In this document: one piece after another, positions 11,014-22,860 of the stretch
Numbering within the stretch: position 1 is the first letter of the stretch
Layout: each line of letters starts with the position of its first letter
Source of the DNA: Narthecium ossifragum
Taxonomy: Eukaryota > Streptophyta > Magnoliopsida > Dioscoreales > Nartheciaceae
Reading direction: 5' to 3'
DNA length: 64,000 bases
Assembly: GCA_963920575.1 (NCBI GenBank)
Contig: OY986966.1
Location: 10,766,048-10,830,047, forward strand
Program-made: the position numbers and the translations under genes
Notes under the pieces: model-generated
Told to the model about the DNA's origin: nothing
The model's database searches: none
The model's input: the letters and a program-made list of their open reading frames with translations, nothing else

Positions 11014-12079
11014 AGCTCTTCTGATTTCATGATGTTGACCTTGTTGAAGGGTATCAGGATCAACAACTACTCTCTTTCCCGACTTTTAAGCTCGCCATAA
11101 ATCAAAGAGTGAATGGATGAAGTCGACCAGTTGAGCGATATCGGCCTAAATCGATGGTTGATTAGAGGTTATGGTCGATAGAATTCATTTATATAAGTCA
11201 AGTTTGAAATAACTTGTACCTCATCTGAAGTTGAGGTAGACGGGCATGCTGGTGGAGTGTTGAACGATGTTGCCGTCGCGGTAATAGGTATGATTGCCAA
11301 AGTGTTATCGACCATCGTCACTTGTGGCACAATGGGAGTTGGGAAAGGCGTAGCGATAGGCATTTCATTCGTTGAAGTGCTGGGGGGGTACATCGACATT
11401 GTGCTGAGCATCACGGGTCGATGGCTCTGGGATAGAGGATGTCTCGACCATGGGTTGTAAGGTCGATACACTAGGAGAAGCTGTTTCATATGATAGTTGA
11501 ATATCACCAAGGTCTCTCAAAAGACTATATGGACCATAAACAAGTATCTGGCCAGTAGATGACAAACATGGTCTGGATGGAGTAAAGTTAAGAACGTCGA
11601 AAAGAACTTCGACGTTAACATCATCCTGTCTTTCTTTGGACGATGAAATGATGACCTTCTCTTTATTAGAGATCTGCAAATATAGAAATGAGAAAAGATC
11701 GATAAAACAATCATAAAGAAAGGCAATGATTAAATGTTTTACTATCTTTGCAAACACAAATTTTAATTCAAGAATTGAAACATCCTTGTTCCATCAAGGG
11801 TTCAACCTGACCGGGAACAGCGATAGGATCTTTCTCAATTTCTTCAGGGGCAGTTGTCTCGCCCAAGTTGGAGGGGGAACTAGAAGGAGACAAAAGGTGT
11901 GAAGGAGTTGAGGAGTCTGATCTCTCTCTGTAAAACAAAGAAAAGTGAGTTTAAAATATGAAGATGGAAAAACACAAGAGAATGAATAAGAATACTCACT
12001 TAGAAGCCGAAGCAGACTAGTCACTTTGCCTGCTATCCGGAGAGTTTATATCTCCTTCTACTACTAGGGATGAGAGAGT
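11014..12079 (-). other. Possible middle exons and introns of the antisense gene
   Basis: Short open stretches on the - strand (11169-11510, 11365-11757, 11794-12024) are separated by plausible splice sites. The sequence is Ser/Thr/Pro-rich (SPSVSTLQPMVETSSIPEPS), like the disordered middle of plant mobile-domain proteins. The splice pattern cannot be fixed without transcripts. Confidence 0.35.
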
Positions 12080-13909
12080 CTATTTTTCAGGTTCCTCGGC
12101 CATTACTTCCTCGGCCATTATTTCCTCGACCAAAGGCCTCTTGGCCAATGGAGATATCTTGGATTTACTAGTTGATATCCTTCTCTTCTTACGAGACGAA
12201 GTCTCTTCAGTAGACTTTCCACGTCTCTTCTTGGGCGATTCTTCACCCTTTCTAACAGGAGCAGCAGTTTTCCTTTTCTTCTGAGGTCTATCCTCTGCTT
12301 CAGCATGTTGCAGAGCTTCCTTCTTACGTCCCAACTTTTTGGGAGGAACAAAATTGTTGAAGACAACAGTCTTGTCTTGGGAGAATAGATGCTCTTTGAT
12401 GGCCGAGTTCCAAACATCAGCGATGACGGGATCGGCATCGGCCACTGGCTCAAAATGTGCAAGCTTGAATCGCTTACAAAGGGCCATATCCCTCTTCTCT
12501 ATAGTAACTACCCTATCGATGTTGTAGAAGACACATCGACCTTTAGCTATTATGTTAAAGCTAAAGTAGGGAGGAGCTGACCAAGCTTGCTTCAGTCTGA
12601 ATTGGCGAGCGACAAAATTTGGAGCATATACTTCTACTCCGCACTTGTTGTTGGCTTTCCCCCATGACATATCAAAATGCAGATCTCGACCAACCAAGAA
12701 ACGGGTGCAAGTCAGTCTTTTATTCTCATCGTCCAAATTGGCCGATAAGTCAAGAAGAGGACGAATAGAGACTGGGTGAGAGTCAGAATGGAAAGGACGA
12801 TAGGAAGAAAATTCAGATAAAGTATAAAAATAATCAAAACTTTGTCGAAGAGATTTGGGAATGAACGACGAAGAAAGAAATAAATGGCCTTGAGTTCTGG
12901 CCGATGAAGAAGATGGAGCTAGGTGGAGTCCAGGAAAATAGGCTCTAAGCCATAATTGAACTATCCAAAGAGGACCAAAACTAGTGAGGCTTCCACCATC
13001 TCTTAATTGCTCAAGAGTAAGGTAGATACCTCTATAAATGGCCGATAAGATGAAAGTAGAAAGAGACAAAACTTGCTTTCCTGAAGCAATAGCTTGAGCA
13101 AGACCGATATAACCCCTAACCGGTTTTTTGGCAGGAAGACATAGAACGAATTCACATAGTCAATAATAGATAAAGGCTAATCCTTCTCGGGCATTTGGTG
13201 GGTCATCGGTCTCTTCAAGTTTGGCGTATGTATTGATAAAAATGTCATAGTTCTTATCAGATTCAAAAATCGTATCTCGAGAAGAGAGTTCCATATTGGC
13301 CGATATAAGATCGCCGATAGGAGAGAGATCGGTTAGAAGGGTGATGTCCAAGAGAGTAATAGAAAGAGTACCACAAGGAAAGACAAAGTTGTTATACTCT
13401 GTCGATAAAAAAAGGAACGACGACAGGAGTAAGTTAGGCTCTTGAGCAGGAATCCTAGTGCTCAAGTCTAAGAAGTCCAAGATGCCAGCATCAGAAAATA
13501 TCTTCTTTGAGTCAGGATGATTGACCATTCTACTATGCCACTCGATGAATTTGTCATCGGTCAAAGGCCATGGAGTAATGGGGTTTTTAGAGGAAAGGGT
13601 TGATAAGTTAAGCTCTTGGGACAAGGGTAGGTCACCAGAAAGTGGAAAACTAGGTATGATAGTTTTAAGATCAGAAGAAAGCGAAGGCAGAAGATTAGAA
13701 ACAAAACTGGGACCAACAGAAAAGGACCTGGAAGTGGAGTCACCAGTCCTGACCAAATATGTTCCTTTTGCCTCATTTTATCTCAGCAACTCATTGAAAT
13801 TTGCATAGGACTCACAGACCTCCTTGCGCATGATATCATCGGCTCTGATTTCACAAACCATGACGGAGAACGGAAACCTTGACGGTGAAGGAGAAGAACT
13901 CTCTGGCAT
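12080..13909 (-). pseudogene. Antisense plant-mobile-domain (PMD) protein frame in the Tat element
   Basis: Read on the - strand from the ATG at 13909, one frame runs 610 codons with only two stops (near 13780 and 13162). The N-terminal half carries PMD-like motifs: FVFPCGTLSITLLDITLLTDLSPIG, then GYIGLAQAIASGKQV, LTLEQLRDGG and PLWIVQLWLRAYFP. The C-terminal ~90 residues are strongly basic (KKRKTAAPVRK, KKRRGKS, RKKRRIS), a likely nuclear signal, and end with an acidic tail before the TAG. PMDs occur in plant MAIN/MAIL proteins and in MULE and gypsy elements; extra sense or antisense frames are known in Tat elements. Position between integrase and 3' LTR fits a captured cargo gene. It could serve silencing evasion or be passive; that is inference. 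Confidence 0.75.
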
Positions 13910-14047
13910 CTCAGCAATCACAAGAGGAAGAAGAAAGCCTAAGCGCCGCGATGATGAGAGAAGAAGAAAAGATAAAACCCTAGTGAAAGAACGAAGAACC
14001 AATAGAGTCTCTTCGCGCCAATGACATATGGCTAAAAGGGTATGCAT

Positions 14048-14229
14048 GTCAGATAAGTATGACGCATTAAATGTAGAATATTAAGGGATATGGAGAGAGA
14101 ATGAAAACGAGCAAGCGATTCGCTTTCCTAGAGAGCGATCATGATTAACCTTAATAGTTGACACAGAAGCTGTTAAATCACGCCAAATGCGGTCATCTCA
14201 TCATAAATTCAAATTCCTCGATAACCGCA
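14048..14229. other. Upstream region of the antisense frame
   Basis: AT-rich spacer between the antisense start and the polypurine tract. It would hold the promoter of the antisense gene. I see no clear TATA box. Confidence 0.4.
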
Positions 14230-14241
14230 TGGGGGGCAAAA
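14230..14241 (+). promoter_or_regulatory. Polypurine tract of the Tat element
   Basis: TGGGGGGCAAAA immediately precedes the TGTTAGCC start of the 3' LTR, the expected plus-strand primer site. Confidence 0.85.
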
Positions 14242-15285
14242 TGTTAGCCAAAATAATGGTTAATCAATCAATGATTGCCATGTCAGTATAATAAATATGG
14301 CCGATGAACCTTTCAAAAGCAATTGAACGATAACGTTCTAAGCTAAGTAAAAGATCATCGACCAATAGAAGAAAGTCATCGGTCAAGAACGATGATCATC
14401 TTTACATAAAGAGGTTATCGACCAAGAACGATGATGGTTTGAAGACAAAACAAGTTATCAATTTTGGACGATGAAGATATGGATGAGAAGAGAACGTCGA
14501 TCAAGAAGGATGACATTACAACATAGACAAGCTCATCGACTTGATGCAACCGTCATCGGCCAGAGCATGGTATGGAGAAACGAGGAAATATCAGAGAACA
14601 TGGGACACGCGGCATATCAAGAGTGAAATATGGAAGACATTAGAGAACATGCTGGACAAAGGAGTTGAACTGCTCTAGTATAAATACCTTTTTCTTTTCA
14701 CTGTGTAAGCTCTCTCGCAAACCTAACACAGAGCCTGTGTGCCTGAATTTTCTTAGTGTTCTTTCAAAATGTTTCTTGTTTATGTAAGTTGATTTCATTC
14801 AATAAAATGATTCCGTTTCTTCAATACTTAGTTTATCTTTTCTGCTTAATGTAGTTTATATTACTGTTCTTAGATAATTAATCTAGGTTTAGATAATTAT
14901 GATTTCTTCTTTACTATTCCTTTTAGATTAATTTAATATTAAAGTTCTTACATTCTAGTTTAGATTAAGTTAATCAGTAGATTTAAACGTATTTTCTCTT
15001 GATTTATTAATTTAAGATGATCCTTACTGTTTTCCTTAATTAATTTCGTAATTCTAGATAATTTATCTTATTCAATAGATTAATTTCAACTAATTTAAGT
15101 TAATCTAGATAGTTAGTTATTAATTAGAGTATTAAATTAGGTCTAATCTAGATTTCCATTTAACTTGATACTTCTATTCGAACATAGTTTGGAGGAGTTG
15201 AACTTAACTGCAATCTCCTGATTTTTAAGTGTTAAGTAAATATTAATCTTGACAATTTGACCGGTAGATTTCTACCCTAAAACCG
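14242..15285 (+). repeat. 3' LTR of the Tat element, 3' edge uncertain
   Basis: Starts TGTTAGCC right after the polypurine tract. It holds a TATA box (TATAAATA at 14679-14686) with a transcribed region downstream and AATAAAATGA near 14803 as a possible poly(A) signal. It is TTAAT/TAATTA-rich toward the end. The expected CA terminus is not seen; the sequence stops at CTAAAACCG, where argJ-derived sequence begins, so the LTR may be clipped by a rearrangement. Confidence 0.75.
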
Positions 15286-17799
15286 TTGTATATCTACAAA
15301 GTATGATGTAAAAACTATGTATAAAGCGAATGATGTGAAGATCTTTTGGGTCGAAATGGATGCCTGCATTGCCAGCCGCACATGCAATGCGTCCCCAGTT
15401 TGGATCCCTCCCATAGACAGCAGCCTGTGCATAGCCCAAAACTCAAAATGCTGACTTGTTGAAAAATGCCCATGCTTATACCTTGACAAGTGAGGAAGAT
15501 GCCACAGAACGAGCAATCTTTGCAGCTTCCTTCTCATCATTGGCACCAGTTACTGTGACCTACAAAGAATAAAACATCGAACAGGTATAGCGAATCTGTT
15601 TACTCTTCCTTGTTTCATAAGTGTACAAAACATCAGATAAACATTGATTATGAAGCAGTATATGTATAAAACGAATGATGGGAATGAAGGAAAAGAAGTT
15701 TTAAGCTCTGATTTGTGTTAGGGACATCAGACATCGGGATACATCTCCAATTGTATATCTACAAAGTATGATGTAAAAGCTAGATAATAAACCGCATCAT
15801 AAAGTAAAAGCTTATTGCTATGCACTAAAGTGAAAAAACAAAGTCACTCAATAGAACCTCAATAAGGCATGTTGCACCCTCGCCATCCCAAGCAATTGAT
15901 TTTGCAAGACCCTGCATCATCTGCAAAGGAAGAATTTGATTGATAAAACTTGATGCTCCCCAATAAAAATCTCTGCATATCCCGCATATTAGTGAACAAA
16001 AGGATGTGCAATTAGCAATCACAGCCCAAATTACACTAAAACTAAATGCAGGCAGTTATGGTTATCAAGGAAACAAATATTTGATTGCCTCTAATGACAT
16101 GACACAGGGCCCACAAATAACTGGTTAGATAAACGCGCAAAGTTGTTTCTCTATTGTCCGGTGCCATATCATCATCCAAAAGAGCTGTGAATCAACATGA
16201 ATGCAGAGGATATTATAGACAAATAACCGTGTTGATCAAATTCAGTAATATAGAAAATTTGATTGGACGAATGTGGAAGCTTTGACAGGGGTTCCTGCAA
16301 CACACTTTCTCATGGGGGGGAAAATGTTGTTACAATAGATAAAGGGAGAGGATTAGATAACTCACAGCATCAAGGCAGGCTTGTAATTGATAAGCCTCAT
16401 AGCCATTGCGAGAAGATATCTGAGCCGATCTAGATAAACCACTGGCCAACGCTATCACAGTATCATTCGTACTGGAATCACCATCTACCTTCAACAGTAA
16501 TGTAAATGAACACAACAAACACAGCTCAGAAACTTGATGTGCATGCACTGGAGTTTCAAAAGTTGCTAAGAAAGAATTGTGTAAAACAGGGTTATTTCAC
16601 TAATACTCCACATGGCACAAACTTCCTTAGGATCTAAATAGAGTGAGAGCAGAAAATCTCAAAAAAAGGGAAAAAAAATGCTTCTTTCAAATTGAGTCTG
16701 CTAGTTCACAATTTTCATTCTGATTTCAGTGGTAGTCATAGTCCAATAAAACCATAAGGTACGTAGTATGTGTTGACTGACAAGAAAACGTGTTTGCTGT
16801 TACTCACTGTAATCTGATTAAAACTTCGACTAACAGATATCTGCACCATATCTCTCCATATATCACTTGCAATCATAGCATCTGTTGTTATAACCTATAA
16901 GATCAAATTTAAAGCATAAGTTCCACGTTATAACATTTATCCCGACAATAAAGAGGAGGCAGAGATAGCATACACCAAGCATGGTTGCCATGTTTGGATG
17001 AATCATTCCTGAGCCTTTTGCCATTCCCCCAACTCTTAAGAGTGCTCCACCGATCTTGTACATCAAACAGATTAATAATTAAAACGATCTAAAAAGCGAA
17101 AACTGTTAGAAGCATAAGCGACTTTGTCAATGCTTATTCGTGAAATACCCAAGCATATGCAAAAATATAAACATGGATAAAGAAAAAAAAATTCAAACCA
17201 CCTCAGCCTCAAGGGCAACACTCTTGCTCACAAGGTCAGTTGTAGTAATTGCTAGAGCAGAAGAATCTGCTCTGCATGGTAAATTCGCAACTATTATTTT
17301 GATAATTTTGTAAGGACATGAAAGTATACCAAGCATACTTCTGTAAGACAATTTTAACATAGAAGCCTAATGTAATGCCGGACATTATACCCGAAAAGTA
17401 ATCAAACAAAACAAATGAATTTAATTCCAAGCTTGTAAAGCATTGACATGTTACTAGACGTCGGAGTTTCAGAAGAGCGAAACAAGCCGTAATACATTGC
17501 ACTCATGTAAAGCATTTGTCTTTTGCTTACCGTGTTTTATTTACATAGAAATTAACATTAAGGTTTTCTAAAAGTTTCAAGTAAATACTAAAAGATGCAA
17601 CAACTCTCAAACTTATGGGCCTTTCTGATCACTCCTAGACCAAGCCAGGCAACATCATTGTAACAATCAATTTGAGGTACTATTAGTTTTCCTCAAATCT
17701 TCCTGATGCACAGAGATGGTCCGTTCTTGAACCACAAGGAAATTGACATATGAACAATCTGACCTAAGAACTGATGTGTCATATGCTTTTAACATAAAA
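15286..17799 (-). pseudogene. Partial duplicate of argJ (exons 9-14 and part of 15)
   Basis: Closely matches 39372-42077 of the intact argJ gene, introns included. Exon sequences read in frame on the - strand: [30 protein letters not shown] and the autocleavage region [16 protein letters not shown]. Exons 1-8, 16, 17 and most of the end of 15 are missing, so no enzyme can be made. Differences from the intact gene are few and include changes in exon 11 (DAMIAS for DAVVGS) and exon 9. At the left edge (15286-15335) are two short copied pieces of its own intron 13. The right edge abuts an LTR at 17800. Confidence 0.9.
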
Positions 17800-19257
17800 G
17801 GATATGACACGGTTCTAGAGCTAAATCCGAGCTACAGGAAAGTCTCGGATCGGCTATCAACCCATCACCCACGCCCTATCCTTATGCATCTATTGCACAA
17901 TCAAAATGCATGCTATGATCATGCGCATGTAAGAGATAAACATGCAATAATATGATAAAATAACAAACTGGTGGCGATACCAACGACCGCTGGCAGCCAA
18001 TCCGCAATGGGTCCCGGCATTATGACGGTACCGAGACCGTCAACCGCGAACTCCTAAAACGGGAAGCAACCCCGAAAACACAGATGAACATATAATATTA
18101 TTTAATCAACAAGATCCCCCAATTAGAGGCTAAGCCACCTTGTCGATCCAACGTCCAAACGACGTCGGATTCGAGATCCAACTTAGAAAAAACACAAGAA
18201 AACATACTGGGATCAGCATATCTAAAACCCAGAAACATCCAACAGCTCGATTACCGGAAAAATGCTAATCAAAATCATTAACTTTAGTAATTACCTCTAA
18301 CTGCTGCAACGCAGCCCATCCGTAGGCAATTCGTAACAATTCATAGGAAAATCAGAAAATTACGAAACTAGTTGGGTCTGACAGTAGACGCAAAGAGCTA
18401 TAACTCTCATGTTCATCATAAATCAATATCATGCGTGTACAAGCAGGAAAGCACGCTGTAAGCCGGTTGTTCTTCAAGAACAACAAAACCGGAAAATCCG
18501 AGTTTAAACATGCTAAATTCCTACTAAAATCTCAATCAAATCATATGAAACTCGAAAAAGAAATTAACCTAACCAAGATGCACACAACAACACCAAGAAC
18601 ACCCAGATCTACCGGCTAGATCAAGAGAAAACCCCTATTAAACCCAAGTAGGAAGAAACCTACCGAACTAAGCAAACCTCAGTTGAATCCCTGCTATTCG
18701 AGTACCAAACCGGCTTCAAACCAAGCTATAGATTTTCCTCATGCTGCCACGAATCCTACGAGCCATCAAGCACTCAAAAAGATGGCCGAAGGAGGGAGAA
18801 CGGAAGGGAAGAAGGAAGAAGGAAAAACCAGAAAAACAGAGGAGGTCTCGGGCTACTTATAGGCTCGAGTCCGAACGATCGGTCCCAGGACCGATCGGTC
18901 GGACTGGGCTGAGTTAAGTTGGTTCGCGTCCTTATCCGGACATGTCGACCACACCGACAACCGACACAGGTCCGATCGATCGCTCCCAGGAGCGACTGAT
19001 CACACACGGGCCGCCAGCTGTCCTGAAAACAAGCTTCCATGCGCCCCGAGATTGGATCTTTCGATCCCAAGCCCGCCTAGGGTTCTAGCAAATACATAAA
19101 TCAAACAAAAGGGGTTATGTGTGCACCACACGGATGTGAAACAAACTGACAAGGCGCAATTTATCAAATTGCCCTTGCGGTCTAGAACGAGCCACGAGCC
19201 ACGAGCCCGACCCAAGCGATCGACCCATGAGTAGAGGGACATATCCTCATAACTGTC
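17800..19257 (-). mobile_element. Chromovirus-like LTR (- strand) with a scrap of internal DNA
   Basis: Read on the - strand it begins near 19252 with TATGAGGATATGTCCC, preceded by a purine-rich GGTGGGACAG. It has a TATA-like TATAAGTA near 18860 followed by CT-rich leader DNA, and ends GTGTCA at ~17803 beside the argJ duplicate. The design resembles the LTR at 53551 (TGTGAGGACCC, TATA, CT-rich leader). A self-complementary stretch around 18885-18905 (CCGATCGGTC type) lies upstream of the TATA. No five-base duplication was found, so the insertion is rearranged or truncated. Confidence 0.55.
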
Positions 19258-19487
19258 CCACCAAAAGGATTACAAATGCTACTTAAAAGTTTACAAATGA
19301 TTCAGAGCCAACTCAACTGCCCAATGACCCACCACCATGACAACCAAGATCACTAACATCAATAAATCCAATAAAAAAAATAGCCATCCACATGAAACTA
19401 GTATCTTCAAGATTATTGATACAAAAGAATCTCTTTGAAAGAGATAAAAACAACAATCCAACATAGCATGACCACTTCAAAGTTTCA
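19258..19487. other. AT-rich flank, possible 3' UTR of the pirin-like fragment
   Basis: No coding signal. It lies just downstream (- strand) of the pirin-like stop codon and may be its 3' untranslated region. Confidence 0.35.
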
Positions 19488-19639
19488 CTATTTCAACTGC
19501 TTGGCCTTCTCAAACCCATTATTGCGCAAATGGTAGTCCTCAAAGGTCTGTTGGATCTCTGCCTGAGTGTTAATCACGAACTGCCAGGAGTTAAACAAAC
19601 CTTGATGAGGGTGATGAGGGAATCCAGGGGCAGCCGAGG
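19488..19639 (-). pseudogene. Pirin-like gene fragment
   Basis: The - strand has an AG acceptor at 19640-19641, then AAPGFPHHPHQ, resembling the pirin APAGFPDHPHRGFE metal-site region. After a 20-base stretch beginning GTTTGT and ending CCTGGCAG comes FVINTQAEIQQTFEDY, NNGFEKAKQ and a TAG at 19488-19490, resembling the C-terminus of plant pirins (FVMNTQAEI...NGFE). The middle of the protein is missing. The 20-base stretch looks like the two ends of an intron fused, with a donor and an acceptor, as if a deletion removed internal exons. Pirins are nuclear cupin proteins; this piece cannot encode one. Confidence 0.6.
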
Positions 19640-20091
19640 CTGATAAGAAAACAAGAAGTGCAAGAAAAAATTAGATGACAAAAGGATAAAAAAAAGACAT
19701 GAAATTAAACCAAAGGCTTTTCTAGGACCAAAATTTAAACACACCTCAAAACTCATCCACCAAGAGAAAAGGATCCAAATTCCTCAATTCTGGCCTGGCC
19801 ATGAATACCCATTAGAAATCATCACCCAAAAAGCAAGAAGGTGGGCTATATCCAAGCTCAAACCATTGCCCCATCAAACAATGATTTAAACTTTGTTTAA
19901 GCTATCTCTCACATAGCTTATCTGAATACATTGAAGCATTTCTTCAAACAGTCACTTGGCAATATTTACTCCACAGCCAATTGAATACAATTTTCTCAAA
20001 CCACAGGACGAACAAAAAGACTTCAAAGTAGGAAGATTAATGGAAAAAAGAATAAAGAAAGCAATGAGTCTTCTTTACACTTATATAAATT
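19640..20091. other. AT-rich flank left of the copia element
   Basis: No exon recognised. It may be intron of the pirin-like or the glutathione peroxidase fragment. Next expected peroxidase exons (LEILAFPCNQF region) were looked for and not seen. Confidence 0.35.
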
Positions 20092-20168
20092 ACCATGAGG
20101 CTGTTAGGATTTTCTAGGAACGAGAATCAAAGAAATAGGGAAAACAAAGACACAGAGATTTGCGTGGT

Positions 20169-21607
20169 TGATCGCTCGCAAATGCGTCGTTAAATCAGAT
20201 GCAAAACACAATTTATAATTTATAATCCTTCAATCAATACTACTCTACAAACGTAGAACAGTGGTGAGATCCGGAGTCGAACCACAGGGTAAGATTGTTT
20301 AACAAGAAAAGAAATCAAATTAAATCTCTAAACTCAAGTCCTAAGGCGAAGAAAAGGAGTTTCAATGGTTTTGTTATCTAAGGAATTAAACTACTGAAAA
20401 AGCAATGAAAAGGTTGGGATAAATCAATGAGAGAAAACCTAGGGATTACTCAATCCACTCTAATTTTACCTCTTGTATTCTCTAGTATCCTCTTGTTCTT
20501 TAATCTAGACATATGGAATCACGGCTTCTTAAGCTCGCATGAATCCCTAAAAGAACGCTCATGTTATCCTACGGCATAGTCTATCTTCGCTTAGCATAGA
20601 CTGTCTTCGGACTTAACCTGAGTACAATCTATTTTTGCTTAACATAAACTATCTCAAAGGCATGCACAAAAGCGACATTAAAATCATCCTATAGATCTCT
20701 ACTATCAAACACCGCAATCAAGTAGGACTAAAAATACGTCAAGGAACTCTGTTCCCTCAACTCTTTATAAAATAAAACCATATTCATAGGATCATGTCTT
20801 TGAAAAGATAACAAGAATCAAACTAGAAAATACAAAGAAGATCTACTAAAGCTTCATGAGATCCCTAAGTACAGAATTAGCTACTCATCTTTGTGATGGA
20901 AGCCTTAGATTCGATGAAGAACGATTGGGATCCACGTTGTAACTTTATCTTCTCCATAGAATCCTCCAAACCCTAGTTCTCTCTTTTCTCTCTATGGGGA
21001 CCTCTGGTTTTTGGCTAACAAAACCCTTTTTATATGCTAATTCCCGGAATTAGGGTTTTAGGGTTGAGTTAGACCTCGAGTGCAACTCGGATTCCTGGTT
21101 CAACCTTGACAGCTTCTTCCAATCGCTACTGGCTTCAACCGGTCCGGACTTTGAGAATGAGTCCAACACAAAAGATGTAGATTTTAAAGTCTTCTATCCT
21201 CTCCCGAAGAGTTTTCAATATTTAGACTTATATAGAATATTTAGCGAATATTCTCCTGGGCATCGACGGACCAGTCTTTCAGCAGCTAAATATCTTCATC
21301 TTCTTGAAAACTGCTATCCATCCATCAGGAATCTCTGAAAGTGTCAAACATGAAAGTTGTACATTTTGATGTTTTCTAGATGTCACCCAAATGTCAGAAT
21401 ATTTGGACCTAAGAATAATTTCTGGTGAATATTATACTAACAGTCGACAGAGCAGTGTATTTCAGCATATTAAGCCTTTTTTTGTACTTTCTAACTTGAA
21501 TCTTCATTAAACCTGAAATCAACTAACAAACTATCAAATACAACCACTCTAAGCCTAATAAAGGTAAATTAAGGGGTTTAATTATGAATATTTAGTGACT
21601 CATCACA
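20169..21607 (-). repeat. 3' LTR of the Athila-like remnant
   Basis: 1439 bases, TGTGATGAG...GCGATCA on the - strand, next to a purine tract (AAGTTAGGGGG). AT-rich, no gene seen. Confidence 0.65.
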
Positions 21608-22860
21608 CCCCCTAACTTACACTTTGCTAGTCCTCAAGCAAAGAAAAGATAAAAAGAAGGCAATAAATCTAACTAGCCACTTTCGTAGGTCTCACAATTG
21701 CACTCAGCATGTGCAACAAAACTTTAAACCCCTGGGTTGTCCCAGTGGAGGAGTTATAGTCTCCTGAGGGTTTTTTCAGGGATGACACCCACAAACATCT
21801 ATACATCCCCTTGAATATATCATTAGAAATCCATCATAATATTCATCAACTCTAGTGCATGAAATAGAAAGCCTATCCATGAATTCATTCTTCAACTCAC
21901 AGTCACATAAAAATATGGTAAATCAAAACATGTCATAACATATTTTCAACACTTCAACATATTTAATCATGATTAAGAATAACTTTAACACTCCTGTGTG
22001 TGAATGGGGTTCCACATGCTTCAGAGCATCAATTATATCTAAACACTTCAACTATTCAAGATCACAATCCTATCCAAGCACATATCTTCCACTTATCACA
22101 TAGCAATATCTGTTTTTTTTTTCTCTTTTTTTTTATATATGACATGTGCAATGTTATGATTTCTTAAGCTTTCTTCATGGTCCATGTAACGAGGTTCAAG
22201 CCAGTGACTCCCAAACCAGACGGTTTTAGGGCACTAAGTGTAGAACTCTTCAGACTCTAATGCTCAAACCATGAAGGCTATAAATCATAACTAGTCATTT
22301 TGTTTAAGGAAATTCAACCGTTTTACGCGAACACCACGCTGGCTAGGCACACTGCCCGGTTACTAAGTTGAAAATTCCTTTTTTTTCTTATTTTTTTTCG
22401 CATATTCAGATAATTCCATGTGTTCATGTATTTTCTGTGTCATGACATGAAATTGTAAATCTATCCCAGTATCATGCTCAGAATCTAATATCAACCCATT
22501 AACATGTGAAAGTGAACATGTGCATTAGGATATGTCAAGCTATCCTTAGATCATGGTAAAAGTGTTAAAGTATGGAAATAATATCATGCATAGCAAAAAT
22601 TTACTATTTCTTATATGACATACAAGTCTCAGAATAATTCATAAAATAAATTTCTAAAACATGCACATTTGTCAAATCATATCCTAATTTCATTCTTTTG
22701 ACATAATTCAAGGGATGTATAATATTTGGTTACCAGAAAATAAAAATAGAAATATATGAGCATGAAATTTATGAATGCTACCCCCCAACTTAAATGTAAT
22801 TGTCCCCAATTACACTAAGTCACAAAAATAAATCAAGAAGTAAAGGGTAGAGATAACCAT
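21608..22860 (-). repeat. Athila 3' untranslated region between two purine tracts
   Basis: Starts and ends with G-rich tracts on the - strand (AAGTTAGGGGG at 21608-21618, AGTTGGGGGG at 22781-22790). Similar in order and sequence to 57181-58280, including the GTCCTCAAGC/GTCCTCGAGC box and TTTTACGCGAAC. No coding signal. Confidence 0.6.

Larger units (their letters stand above)
1..15285 (+). mobile_element. Ty3/gypsy retrotransposon, Tat-like, 5' end outside window
   Basis: Domains run in the order gag tail, unknown module, protease, reverse transcriptase, RNase H, second (archaeal-type) RNase H, integrase, polypurine tract, 3' LTR. Two consecutive RNase H domains mark the Tat lineage of plant gypsy elements. 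Many stops and frameshifts show that the copy is dead. Integrase is split by another retroelement at 4797-9676. About 3.9 kb between integrase and the 3' LTR carries reading frames on the opposite strand. The 5' LTR lies before the window. The 3' LTR seems clipped where it meets the argJ duplicate. Confidence 0.9.

Noticed and set aside
15286..17799. Second functional argJ gene
   Set aside because: Exons 1-8 and 16-17 are missing, and neither a start nor an end exists.
17743..17955. 70-codon frame spanning the argJ duplicate and LTR border
   Set aside because: It crosses a breakpoint between an intron and an LTR; chance frame.
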